From: an uncultured Bacteroidales bacterium
Lineage (GTDB): Bacteria; Bacteroidota; Bacteroidia; Bacteroidales; UBA932
Direction of reading: 5' to 3'
DNA: 6,449 nucleotides
NCBI GenBank assembly: GCA_946187365.1
Contig: CAMHRD010000066.1
Location: 1-6,449 of the forward strand
Shown here: in pieces, positions 1-6,408 of the stretch
How positions within the stretch are numbered: the stretch's first letter is position 1
Layout of the letters: every line of letters starts with the position of its first letter
Notes under the pieces: generated by a model
The model's database searches: none
The model's input: the letters and a program-made list of their open reading frames with translations, nothing else
Told to the model about the DNA's origin: nothing
Made by a program: the position numbers and the translations under genes

Positions 1-540
1 AACGGTAACGTTTCTCAGCAAGCCTCACCGCTCCAGGGCTCAGACAGTTACATACTCCCAACCTTCTTCCCTCCAAGAACAATGAACGGAGAGTTTGAAG
101 CAAGTTTCAATGAGATAATCTCATTTGTGGAGAGCAACTACAGGGTAAAGAAATCCAAAGATGCAAGAGCAATAGGCGGCCTCAGCATGGGCGGCTTCCA
201 CTCAATTTACATCTCCGCCAACAATCCAAAACTCTTTGGTTACGTTGGTCTCTTCTCCCCGGTTCTGGACCCTTCAATTGCCCAGCCGGCAAACAAGACA
301 GGTTGCGAACTTTCAGAGATTTACATAAATTTTGAACAGAAACTGAAAACCCAGTTTGAGAACCCGCCGCTCTACTGGATTGGTGTTGGTAATGCAGACC
401 CTTACAAGCCACAAGTGGAGAAACTGAGAACGCTTCTCAACAATAACAATCTGCAGTACAGTTACAACGAGACCTCAGGCGGCCACGTCTGGACCAACTG
501 GAGAATCTATCTGGAAGAGTTTCTTCCTCTTATCTTTTGA
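1..540 (+). CDS. Alpha/beta-hydrolase esterase (PF00756-like), 5' end outside window
   Basis: The frame is open from base 1 to the TGA at 538-540 (179 codons), so the gene starts before the window. The ATG at 82 is an internal Met, because coding-like sequence of the same family continues upstream of it. The nucleophile elbow GGLSMGG places Ser at window codon 62, and it is followed by a helix and the family-typical GYVGLFSP strand. The likely acid is Asp at codon 133 (GVGNADP), and the catalytic His is at codon 162 in GGHVWTNW, close to the C-terminus. This order matches the esterase D / feruloyl-esterase-like family, which hydrolyses carboxylic esters and in Bacteroidetes is often tied to plant polysaccharide side chains. 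The substrate cannot be read from this fragment. Any signal peptide or carbohydrate-binding module would lie in the missing part. The 3' end overlaps the convergent phosphoesterase gene by 11 bp. Confidence 0.9.
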   Translation, partial: NGNVSQQASPLQGSDSYILPTFFPPRTMNGEFEASFNEIISFVESNYRVKKSKDARAIGGLSMGGFHSIYISANNPKLFGYVGLFSPVLDPSIAQPANKTGCELSEIYINFEQKLKTQFENPPLYWIGVGNADPYKPQVEKLRTLLNNNNLQYSYNETSGGHVWTNWRIYLEEFLPLIF

Positions 541-1420
541 GAGTGATGACATCTATTTCAGGCCAGGCACCAAGGCGGAAACGTATCATACCTCCAATGC
601 CCGTAGAGACAAAGAGTTGCTGGTTGCCCTCTTTATAGAGGCCGCCCCAGTAAGGACCTACCATCCACCTTGCAAATGAGAACTTTCCTATTCGGAAATG
701 GCCGCCGTGTGTGTGACCTGAGAGAGTGAGCGGAATAGTGGTTTTGCCAAGAACTTTGTGTCTCCAGAACCAGGGGTCATGAGAGAGGAGGATTGTGAAG
801 CAGTCAGAGGGAACGCCTTCCATAGCCTTATCCAAATCTGCAAGGTGAAGCCGGCCTAGTTTGCCCTCATTTTCCACTCCGGCTATAGCAAGATTTGAGA
901 TAGAATCTCCAATGATAATACTCTCATTCAAAAGCACTTGCCAACCCATACTGCGTTCCATTTCAACCAACTTATTCTTATCTTTTACAACGGAAGAAGG
1001 ATTCTTTCTAAGTGGGCCGTAAATGGCATAATCGTGATTACCCAAAACAGATATAACACCGTAGCGTGCCTTTAAGCGGGAGAGAATATCTGCAAAAGGA
1101 GCAAGTTCTTCACTCTGCCTTGAGACAAGATCGCCGGTAAAGACAATCAGATCCGGATTTTGGGCATTAACGCTGTCCACTATTCTTGAGACACACTGAG
1201 GACATTTGTTAAAAGAATTAAGATGAAGATCTGAAATCTGAACAATCTTAAAATTATCAAACTCCGCCTGCAACCTGCTGTCTGAGATAATCTGTTCTTT
1301 GACAACAAGACGTTTCCATCCGGATGTAAAGCCATAAAAAACTGAAGCAATGATTATTACGGCAAGGATGAGCCCTGCCGCTTTTAACACTTTACGGCCA
1401 AATGAAGAGGGTTTCTTCAT
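530..1420 (-). CDS. Membrane-anchored calcineurin-like metallophosphoesterase (YkuE/YaeI type)
   Basis: This 296-residue protein has a short basic N-terminus and one hydrophobic segment (about residues 13-33), which is probably an uncleaved anchor placing the catalytic domain outside the cytoplasm. The dimetal phosphoesterase motifs appear in order: SDLHLN (Asp64, His66), GDL (Asp97), GNHD (Asn128, His129), LLSHDP (His214) and GHTHGG (His236, His238). All expected metal ligands are present, so the enzyme should be active. The substrate is unknown. Relatives hydrolyse phosphodiester or pyrophosphate bonds, and some act on UDP-diacylglucosamine in lipid A synthesis, but nothing here proves that role. 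The start ATG shares one base with the def stop codon (TAATG), so translation is probably coupled and the gene is the last of a ruvX-def operon. There is no Shine-Dalgarno sequence, only an A/T-rich leader. Its TAA stop lies inside the convergent esterase gene. Confidence 0.93.
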   Translation of the reverse strand: MKKPSSFGRKVLKAAGLILAVIIIASVFYGFTSGWKRLVVKEQIISDSRLQAEFDNFKIVQISDLHLNSFNKCPQCVSRIVDSVNAQNPDLIVFTGDLVSRQSEELAPFADILSRLKARYGVISVLGNHDYAIYGPLRKNPSSVVKDKNKLVEMERSMGWQVLLNESIIIGDSISNLAIAGVENEGKLGRLHLADLDKAMEGVPSDCFTILLSHDPWFWRHKVLGKTTIPLTLSGHTHGGHFRIGKFSFARWMVGPYWGGLYKEGNQQLFVSTGIGGMIRFRLGAWPEIDVITLKR

Positions 1421-1965
1421 TATTTAATCTTATAACGGGGATGGAAGTTGCGGGTCTCCAGTTTGCGGAGTTTGCCGCCTATGAGTTTGCGGCGAATCTG
1501 TGAAACGCGGTCTACAAAGAGGTGGCCGTCCAGGTGATCCAACTCGTGCTGCACCATACGGCAGCCGAATCCGCTGAACTCCTCTGTAACCTCCTGGCGT
1601 TTCTCATTGATATAGCGTACTTTAATCCTGCTTGGGCGGATTACGTTGCAGTTGATATCCGGAACGCTGAGGCACCCCTCCGAGTACTCTGAAGTTTCTT
1701 CACTCTCCTCCAGAATCTCCGGATTAATCATATAACGCTTAAAATCTTTCAGTTCCGGATAGTCCTCCGCTATGTCTGTTCCGTCTACAATCACAACTCT
1801 GAGACTCTTACCCACCTGCGGAGCGGCAATTCCCACGCCGTCTGCATTTTTCATAGTCTCATACATATCGTTAAGCAGAGTATCCAACCCCTCCATGTTT
1901 GGGTCTACGGGTTTTGCTATCTCTCTTAGGACCTGTTGTCCGTATACATATATAGGTAGTATCAT
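1420..1965 (-). CDS. def: Peptide deformylase
   Basis: The enzyme removes the formyl group from the N-terminal Met of nascent proteins in the cytosol, acting at the ribosome exit. All three family motifs are intact in this 181-residue protein: GVGIAAPQ (residues 43-50), EGCLSVP with metal ligand Cys98, and QHELDHLDG with ligands His140 and His144 and catalytic Glu141. The length is normal for a bacterial deformylase. The C-terminal tail after residue 150 is basic (IRRKLIGGKLRK), which is common in the family. The start is 4 nt after the ruvX stop. An AGGAGA stretch inside the last codons of ruvX lies about 13 nt upstream, rather far for a good ribosome binding site, so reinitiation after ruvX is likely. 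ruvX-def adjacency is a familiar arrangement in Bacteroidales (from memory). Confidence 0.98.
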   Translation of the reverse strand: MILPIYVYGQQVLREIAKPVDPNMEGLDTLLNDMYETMKNADGVGIAAPQVGKSLRVVIVDGTDIAEDYPELKDFKRYMINPEILEESEETSEYSEGCLSVPDINCNVIRPSRIKVRYINEKRQEVTEEFSGFGCRMVQHELDHLDGHLFVDRVSQIRRKLIGGKLRKLETRNFHPRYKIK

Positions 1966-1969
1966 ATCT

Positions 1970-2386
1970 CTAATTATTTCTCCTGTCCATATACCCCTGC
2001 AAAATCAGTGCTGCGCTTATTTTATCTGCAGCACCCTTCTGGCTGCGGTCAGATTTCTTCATACCGCCCTCAATCATAGCTCGTTGCGCCAGAGTGGTGG
2101 TAAAGCGCTCATCCTCTAAAACTATCGGGATATTGGGAAAATTCTTCTTAAGGGTCTTCAAAAAAGGGTCAACATACTGTGCGCATTCGGCCGGAGTGTT
2201 GTTGAGATTTTTGGGATATCCCACCACAAAAAGAGTGATAGTCTCACTCTGAGCATAGTTTTTGAGATATTCAATTATCTTTGCAGAGGATACTGTGTCT
2301 AGAGCGGAGGCAAAAATGCCGAGGGGATCACTTACAGCAACCCCAACCCTTTTTCTTCCGTAATCTATTCCTACTATCCTCTCCAT
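1970..2386 (-). CDS. ruvX: RuvX/YqgF-family pre-16S rRNA nuclease
   Basis: The protein has 138 residues, the usual length of this RNase H-fold family, which processes the 5' end of pre-16S rRNA; the older name implies a Holliday-junction resolvase role. The N-terminal GIDYGRKRVGVAVSD carries catalytic Asp8. VVGYPKNLNNT (54-64) corresponds to the family's VGLP..G loop, with Tyr in place of the usual Leu. DERFTT (92-97) holds the second acidic site, and the C-terminal helix starts with Asp121 in DKISAALIL. All acidic positions are kept. The ATG immediately precedes the conserved first strand, so the start is secure. It is the first gene of the leftward ruvX-def-phosphoesterase unit and has a -7 promoter element only 7 bp before its ATG. 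Confidence 0.96.
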   Translation of the reverse strand: MERIVGIDYGRKRVGVAVSDPLGIFASALDTVSSAKIIEYLKNYAQSETITLFVVGYPKNLNNTPAECAQYVDPFLKTLKKNFPNIPIVLEDERFTTTLAQRAMIEGGMKKSDRSQKGAADKISAALILQGYMDRRNN

Positions 2387-2393
2387 ACGGGGA

Positions 2394-2401
2394 CAAAGTT
2401 A
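2394..2401 (-). promoter_or_regulatory. Candidate Bacteroidetes -7 promoter element for ruvX operon
   Basis: Read on the minus strand this octamer is TAACTTTG, an exact match to the phylum-typical TAnnTTTG. It lies 7 bp before the ruvX ATG, so initiation at the usual distance would start the transcript at, or within a few bases of, the start codon. I see no good TTTG -33 element at 19-21 bp upstream; the region there is A/T-rich (reading ATCTTT). The same octamer appears before the DUF4837 gene. Confidence 0.55.
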
Positions 2402-2410
2402 GGTAATTTT

Positions 2411-2770
2411 ATGTTAAAGATACTTTCAGACAAATACCACCTGAAGTTTACTCAGGAAGAGCCTGAGAAAGACCTCTTTGTGGTGAAGGGAAGCGGTAGG
2501 AGCATTCTGCTTACCCTTCTGCTTGTTGTTATGGGCGGATTTCTGCTCTCTTTTCTGGTTATAATGGTAACGCCTCTCAAGAGGCTTCTGCCGGGCTACC
2601 CTACAGAGCAGACCCGTAAGGAGATGGTTGAGAACCGCATAATGGTAGATTCACTTAAGCAGCAGATAAATCAGTGGCAGAAGGAGATGAAGGCCATTCA
2701 GCTTGTAACCTCAGGCATGACTCCAGATAATCAGCCAAAAATGGAGGAGGAGAATGAGCAGGGAAGATAG
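2411..2770 (+). CDS. Small membrane protein resembling the anchor of M23 peptidases, no peptidase domain
   Basis: The protein is 119 residues long with one strong transmembrane segment (about 31-54). It is followed by PLKRLLPGYPTEQTRK and a heptad-like helix (about 66-100, IMVDSLKQQINQWQKEM) ending in QLVTSG, then a charged tail. From memory, TM-TPLR..LPGY-(helix)-IQ..L.G is the N-terminal architecture of a Bacteroidetes M23 metallopeptidase that sits upstream of dxr in several Bacteroidales, but those proteins continue into a catalytic domain. Here the frame stops after 119 codons, and dxr begins inside it (17 bp overlap), so no M23 HxxxD or HxH motif can be present. It may be a domain-loss relic or a working scaffold without catalysis. 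The segment before the TM is short and cytoplasmic, with the helix predicted outside. The start at 2411 is the only ATG before the TM and is preceded by a weak TTAGG. It appears to be the first gene of the dxr-rseP unit. Confidence 0.8.
   Translation: MLKILSDKYHLKFTQEEPEKDLFVVKGSGRSILLTLLLVVMGGFLLSFLVIMVTPLKRLLPGYPTEQTRKEMVENRIMVDSLKQQINQWQKEMKAIQLVTSGMTPDNQPKMEEENEQGR
2743..2753 (+). promoter_or_regulatory. Strong Shine-Dalgarno-like tract for dxr
   Basis: GGAGGAGGAGA lies directly before the dxr ATG at 2754, within the end of the preceding gene where it also encodes an acidic Glu run. It supports this start and suggests independent or coupled initiation of dxr. No other gene in the window has such a well-placed purine tract, which fits the general rarity of Shine-Dalgarno use in Bacteroidetes. 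Because it is coding, part of the match may be fortuitous. Confidence 0.6.
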
Positions 2771-3920
2771 ACGCAGGATTGCAATTCTGGGCTCTACCGG
2801 CTCAATTGGAACCCAGGCTTTGGATGTGATTTCTCAACATCCCGATATGTTTCAGGTGGAGATGCTCTCTGCAGGAAGCAACGCAGAACTTCTTATACAG
2901 CAGGCCAAACAGTTTAACCCCAACGCTGTAGTCATCTGTAACAAAGAGCGTTACCAGGAGGTAAAGGATGCTTTAGACCCGCTGGACATAAAGGTCTTTG
3001 CTGGTGTGGAATCTGCCGGAGAACTGGCGGGAGGAAGTAACGTAGATATAGTTCTGGCTGCAATGGTAGGCTTCAGCGGACTGGCTCCTACCATCTCTGC
3101 CATTAAGAAGGGAAAGATAATTGCCCTTGCAAACAAGGAGACGCTGGTTGCTGCGGGAAGCATAATCAGCAAACTATCCGCAGAGTATAACGCCCCTATA
3201 ATTCCCGTAGATTCAGAGCATTCCGCCATTTTCCAGTCACTGCAGGGAGAGAGGACTCAAATAGAAAAACTTCTTCTGACAGCCAGCGGAGGTCCTTTCA
3301 GATATACAGATATTTCTGAATTTGAGAACATTACAGTGGAGCAGGCTCTCAACCATCCTAACTGGAATATGGGAGCAAAGGTCACAATTGACTCAGCCAC
3401 AATGATGAACAAAGGTTTGGAGATTATGGAGGCAGCGTGGCTCTTCAACGTTCCTGTGGAGAAGATTGAGGTAGTGGTTCACCCTCAGTCTATTGTGCAC
3501 TCTATGGTTCAGTTTGTAGACGGCAGCATAAAGGCGCAGCTGGGCTATCCGGATATGAGAGTTCCTATCCAGTACGCCCTCTCCTATCCTGTGCGTATTT
3601 CATTGAATACAAAGAGGATAAGCTTCCCTGAATTGAAGGAACTCACCTTCTCTGCTCCGGATCTTAACAAGTTCCCTTGCCTTAGAATTGCATACGACTG
3701 TTTTAAGAGAGGAGGAAACATTCCTTGCGCCATGAACGGAGCAAATGAAGTTGCAGTTGATGCATTTTTGAACAAAAAGATAAGATTTAGCCAAATACCT
3801 CAGCTCATAGAAAAAACCATTGAGAAGATTACCTTCATTCCTGTCTGCACTTTGGATGAGATTTTTGAAACGGACAGGCTCTCAAAGGTTTACGCAAAGG
3901 AGCTTTTATGTAAAATTTAA
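2754..3920 (+). CDS. dxr: 1-deoxy-D-xylulose 5-phosphate reductoisomerase
   Basis: Dxr converts 1-deoxy-D-xylulose 5-phosphate to 2-C-methyl-D-erythritol 4-phosphate with NADPH, the committed step of the MEP isoprenoid pathway, in the cytosol. The 388-residue length is typical. The Rossmann motif GSTGSIG is at 13-19 and ALANKETLVAAG at 124-135. The metal site PVDSEH supplies Asp153 and Glu155, with the third acidic ligand Glu223 in MNKGLE. ASGGPFR (177-183) and the flexible-loop motif HPNWNMG (201-207) are intact, and Asn219 and Lys220 match the substrate-binding pair. HPQSIVHSMV and the GYPDMR segment follow, then the C-terminal helical domain. It should therefore be active and the target of fosmidomycin-type inhibition. 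It overlaps the upstream small membrane gene by 17 bp, and rseP follows after 18 bp, so the three are likely cotranscribed. A dxr-rseP pairing is common across bacteria. Confidence 0.98.
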   Translation: MSREDRRRIAILGSTGSIGTQALDVISQHPDMFQVEMLSAGSNAELLIQQAKQFNPNAVVICNKERYQEVKDALDPLDIKVFAGVESAGELAGGSNVDIVLAAMVGFSGLAPTISAIKKGKIIALANKETLVAAGSIISKLSAEYNAPIIPVDSEHSAIFQSLQGERTQIEKLLLTASGGPFRYTDISEFENITVEQALNHPNWNMGAKVTIDSATMMNKGLEIMEAAWLFNVPVEKIEVVVHPQSIVHSMVQFVDGSIKAQLGYPDMRVPIQYALSYPVRISLNTKRISFPELKELTFSAPDLNKFPCLRIAYDCFKRGGNIPCAMNGANEVAVDAFLNKKIRFSQIPQLIEKTIEKITFIPVCTLDEIFETDRLSKVYAKELLCKI

Positions 3921-3938
3921 CCGCACGCATTTTTTATA

Positions 3939-5306
3939 ATGGCAATTTTTATAAAGATAGTTCAAGTTATACTGGCACTCAGTCTGCTGGTTTTGGTTCA
4001 CGAGTTCGGACACTTCTTCTTTGCAAGATTGTTCAAGATAAAGGTGGAGAAGTTTTACCTTTTCTTTGACGCAGGGTTTGCTCTCTTCAGATGGAAGCCT
4101 AAAAAGTCTGATACTGAGTACGGTATAGGATGGCTGCCTATTGGAGGTTACTGCAAGATTGCGGGAATGATAGACGAGTCTATGGACAAGGAACAGCTTA
4201 AGAGCGAACCTAAACCGTGGGAGTTCCGTTCACATCCCGCCTGGCAGAGATTCTTTGTACTCTTTGGAGGTGTATTCTTCAACGTCATTCTTGCAATAAT
4301 TATCTATGCAGCAATGATGTGCACCTGGGGTGAGCAGTACATTAAGAACTCAGATGTAACTACAGGTATTTCTACCAATGACCTGGGACGTGAGATTGGA
4401 TTCCGCAATGCAGACAAGGTGATTGCATTTGACGGAAAAGAGGTTGAGAAGTTTGATGAACTCCGCATACAACTCATTCAGGAACAGGCAACTGAGGCAA
4501 CTGTGGAGAGAGCCGGAAAGGAGATGACCTTCAGCATAGATCCTAACTATATGCCTGCAATATTGGAGAGTGCAGATCTCTTTGACTACGGTATTCCGTT
4601 TGTTGTTCAGGAGGTGCCGGACACCTCGTCCAATGCGGGAGCGGGTCTGCTTGCAGGAGACAGGATAGTTGCAATAACAGCCTTAGCAGATACTCTCGGG
4701 ATGGAGGAAGGAGGACATGAGCTTATGCTCTCAGAGGTGAGGGAGTTCCTTGCAAAGCATCCGGGGCAGCAGATTGAGGCAACGGTGCAAAGAACTGCAA
4801 ACGTGAAGGATACAACGCTTCAAATTCCGCTTAAGGTTAATGAGAACGGAATGCTGGAGGTGCTTATAGACGGAGACCTGGCCAACTACTACAAGATTAC
4901 GGAGCACAAGTACTCTCTGCTTGCTGCAATTCCGGCAGGAATAAAGAAGGCCGGAGAGCAGATATCCAACTACTGGAAACAGCTGAAACTCATCTTCACA
5001 CCTAAGACCAAGGCATATAAGTCTGTGGGAAGTTTCATTGCAATAGGTCAGATTTTCCCGGGCGTATGGAACTGGAGATCTTTCTGGGCCATAACAGCCT
5101 TCCTCTCAATAATGTTGGCGGTTCTGAACATTCTGCCTATTCCCGCACTGGACGGCGGACACATCTTATTCACTCTCTATGAGATGATTACAGGACGCAA
5201 GCCTAGTGACAAGTTCCTTATGGTGGCACAGACCGTGGGTATGGTTCTGCTCATAGGACTTATGATTCTGGCCTTTGGCAACGATATATTCCGTCTGCTC
5301 AAATAG
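3939..5306 (+). CDS. rseP: RIP metalloprotease RseP (site-2 protease)
   Basis: This is a 455-residue inner-membrane zinc protease that cuts transmembrane substrates, classically anti-sigma factors after a first cleavage, and also clears signal-peptide remnants. HEFGH with His21, Glu22 and His25 lies in the first membrane helix. The membrane-associated loop motif WLPIGGYCKIAGM follows. The second helix is about 105-128 (FVLFGGVFFNVILA). Two PDZ-like domains occupy roughly 130-310, with GREIGFRNADKVIAFDG in the first and AGAGLLAGDRIVAI in the second. The third helix leads to NILPIPALDGGH, where Asp405 is the third zinc ligand, and a fourth helix spans about 425-449. All catalytic residues are present and the length is normal. 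The start has no Shine-Dalgarno sequence but gives the expected short N-terminus before the active-site helix. No obvious anti-sigma substrate is encoded in the window. Confidence 0.97.
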   Translation: MAIFIKIVQVILALSLLVLVHEFGHFFFARLFKIKVEKFYLFFDAGFALFRWKPKKSDTEYGIGWLPIGGYCKIAGMIDESMDKEQLKSEPKPWEFRSHPAWQRFFVLFGGVFFNVILAIIIYAAMMCTWGEQYIKNSDVTTGISTNDLGREIGFRNADKVIAFDGKEVEKFDELRIQLIQEQATEATVERAGKEMTFSIDPNYMPAILESADLFDYGIPFVVQEVPDTSSNAGAGLLAGDRIVAITALADTLGMEEGGHELMLSEVREFLAKHPGQQIEATVQRTANVKDTTLQIPLKVNENGMLEVLIDGDLANYYKITEHKYSLLAAIPAGIKKAGEQISNYWKQLKLIFTPKTKAYKSVGSFIAIGQIFPGVWNWRSFWAITAFLSIMLAVLNILPIPALDGGHILFTLYEMITGRKPSDKFLMVAQTVGMVLLIGLMILAFGNDIFRLLK

Positions 5307-5362
5307 GTGCATATTGATAAATAATTGATGTTTGAAAGAGGGGTGTTAAGGGCAAATACCTT

Positions 5363-5370
5363 TAACTTTG
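5363..5370 (+). promoter_or_regulatory. Candidate -7 promoter element for the DUF4837 lipoprotein gene
   Basis: TAACTTTG matches TAnnTTTG exactly and is identical to the octamer before ruvX. It lies in the 84-bp gap after rseP, 20 bp before the lipoprotein ATG at 5391, predicting a 5' leader of roughly 15 nt. A -33 TTTG at the normal spacing is not visible; the nearest TTTG (5331-5334) is about 28 bp upstream, which is too far. The rest of the gap holds no clear terminator hairpin, so read-through from rseP is also possible. Confidence 0.5.
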
Positions 5371-5390
5371 GTGTGTAAAAATGAATCAGT

Positions 5391-6383
5391 ATGCGTAAAT
5401 ATCTATTACTTCTGGCTACCGCCCTCCTGCTGTTGGGCTGCAAAGATGAGAACTCCTATCTGAAGACCGTTACCGGAAAGGCGGGTGAGGTTATTGTGGT
5501 GTTGGACAGAAATAACTGGACGGGAGAGGTTGGTAACTCTCTAAGGAACACCCTTGCAATAGATTACCCTATGCTTCCTCAGAAGGAGCCATCCTTCAAC
5601 CTTATAAACATTAGCAAGAGTGCCTTTTCAGATCTCTTTAAGGTTCACCGCAACATTGTCTTCTTTAACATAGATGAGAAGGTTACCCAGAGCGGCGTCT
5701 TTGTAAGAAGAGACGTATGGGCTCAGCCTCAGATAGTTATAACCGTAGAGGCAAAAGACCCTCAGGAGGCTTCCGAACTCATTCAGAAGAACGCACAGGT
5801 TATGTTTGATGCTATAGACCAGATTGAGAAGGAGAGAATTGCACGCAGTTCCAAGAAGTATGAGGAGAGTTCCATCCGCAGCGTTGTGGCAGAGAAGTTT
5901 GGAGGCAGCCCTTACTTCCCTAAGGGATACTCCATAAAGAAGGTTACAGACAACTTCATCTGGGCTTCACAGGAGACAACCTCCACAAACCTGGGCATAC
6001 TCATATACACCATCCCATACGACGGAAACGAGTTCCCTACTATGGAAAAAGTCATCGCGGAGCAGAATGAGGTTCTTAAGAACAACGTTCCGGGTATGTT
6101 CCCTAACAGTTATATGACCACGGCTACGGCAGAGACCCCTATTATGACCCCGTACAAGTACAAGAACAAGAATTTTGTGGAAATCAGAGGGTTATGGGAA
6201 GTTGCCAATGACTATATGGGCGGCCCGTTCGTAGAGCATATAATGTACGCCAAAGAACCGGGCAAACTCCTTGTGGTTGAGGGCTTTGTATATGCTCCAA
6301 GATACAAGAAGAGAAACTATATCCGCCAGGTGGAGTCTATAGTCTATTCATTTGAATGGGCTGAAAATTTTCAGAATAAATAA
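5391..6383 (+). CDS. DUF4837 family lipoprotein
   Basis: This 330-residue protein has a clear lipoprotein signal: a basic MRK, a leucine/alanine-rich core, and LLGC with the lipidated Cys17. The mature protein starts C-K-D-E-N. The conserved start of the mature domain (GKAGEVIVVLD, then DYPMLPQKEPSFNLINI) and the later PYFPKGYSIKK and GPFVEH segments are what I recognise as DUF4837, a Bacteroidetes family of unknown biochemical function. I see no catalytic motif and no further membrane segments. It should be attached to the outer membrane, facing either the periplasm or the surface. It directly follows rseP, a neighbourhood I recall from other Bacteroidales, hinting at an envelope-related role, but that is inference. 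A five-codon reading frame overlaps its start codon. The tRNA-Glu promoter region begins within its last codons. Confidence 0.9.
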   Translation: MRKYLLLLATALLLLGCKDENSYLKTVTGKAGEVIVVLDRNNWTGEVGNSLRNTLAIDYPMLPQKEPSFNLINISKSAFSDLFKVHRNIVFFNIDEKVTQSGVFVRRDVWAQPQIVITVEAKDPQEASELIQKNAQVMFDAIDQIEKERIARSSKKYEESSIRSVVAEKFGGSPYFPKGYSIKKVTDNFIWASQETTSTNLGILIYTIPYDGNEFPTMEKVIAEQNEVLKNNVPGMFPNSYMTTATAETPIMTPYKYKNKNFVEIRGLWEVANDYMGGPFVEHIMYAKEPGKLLVVEGFVYAPRYKKRNYIRQVESIVYSFEWAENFQNK

Positions 6384-6390
6384 ATTTTCC

Positions 6391-6398
6391 TATATTTG
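6391..6398 (+). promoter_or_regulatory. Candidate -7 promoter element for tRNA-Glu
   Basis: TATATTTG matches TAnnTTTG and lies 10 bp before the first base of mature tRNA-Glu, predicting a leader of only a few nucleotides. A near-consensus -33 element (TTTT at 6368-6371) sits 19 bp upstream, the usual spacing, inside the last codons of the lipoprotein gene. This is the best-spaced promoter in the window. Confidence 0.65.
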
Positions 6399-6408
6399 CG
6401 CCCCAATT

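Noticed and set aside
111..123. Inverted repeat TGAGAT-A-ATCTCA
   Set aside because: It lies well inside the esterase coding region, has only a one-base spacer, and no nearby promoter or repeat copy gives it a role. Chance is the simplest reading.
82..540. The ATG at 82 as the true start of the esterase gene
   Set aside because: The same frame is open back to base 1 with family-like residues before it, and a start here would remove most of the hydrolase fold N-terminal to the nucleophile. The gene is cut by the window edge.
1772..2119. Plus-strand open frame of 115 codons opposite def and ruvX
   Set aside because: It is antisense to two genes with intact conserved motifs, and its translation shows no recognisable domain. 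It is a shadow frame.
2404..2411. TAATTTTA as a -7 element for the small membrane gene
   Set aside because: It lacks the final G of TAnnTTTG and runs into the start codon, so transcription would begin inside the gene.
5345..5364. Possible hairpin TTAAGG...CCTTTAA between rseP and the lipoprotein gene as a terminator
   Set aside because: The arms pair well over only about 4 bp, the loop is A/T-rich, and no T-run follows. It overlaps the start of the candidate -7 element instead.
6361..6390. The palindrome plus the A/T-rich tract as an intrinsic terminator of the lipoprotein gene
   Set aside because: The stem would be about 5 weak pairs with a 4-base loop, and the following bases are A-rich rather than a T-run.
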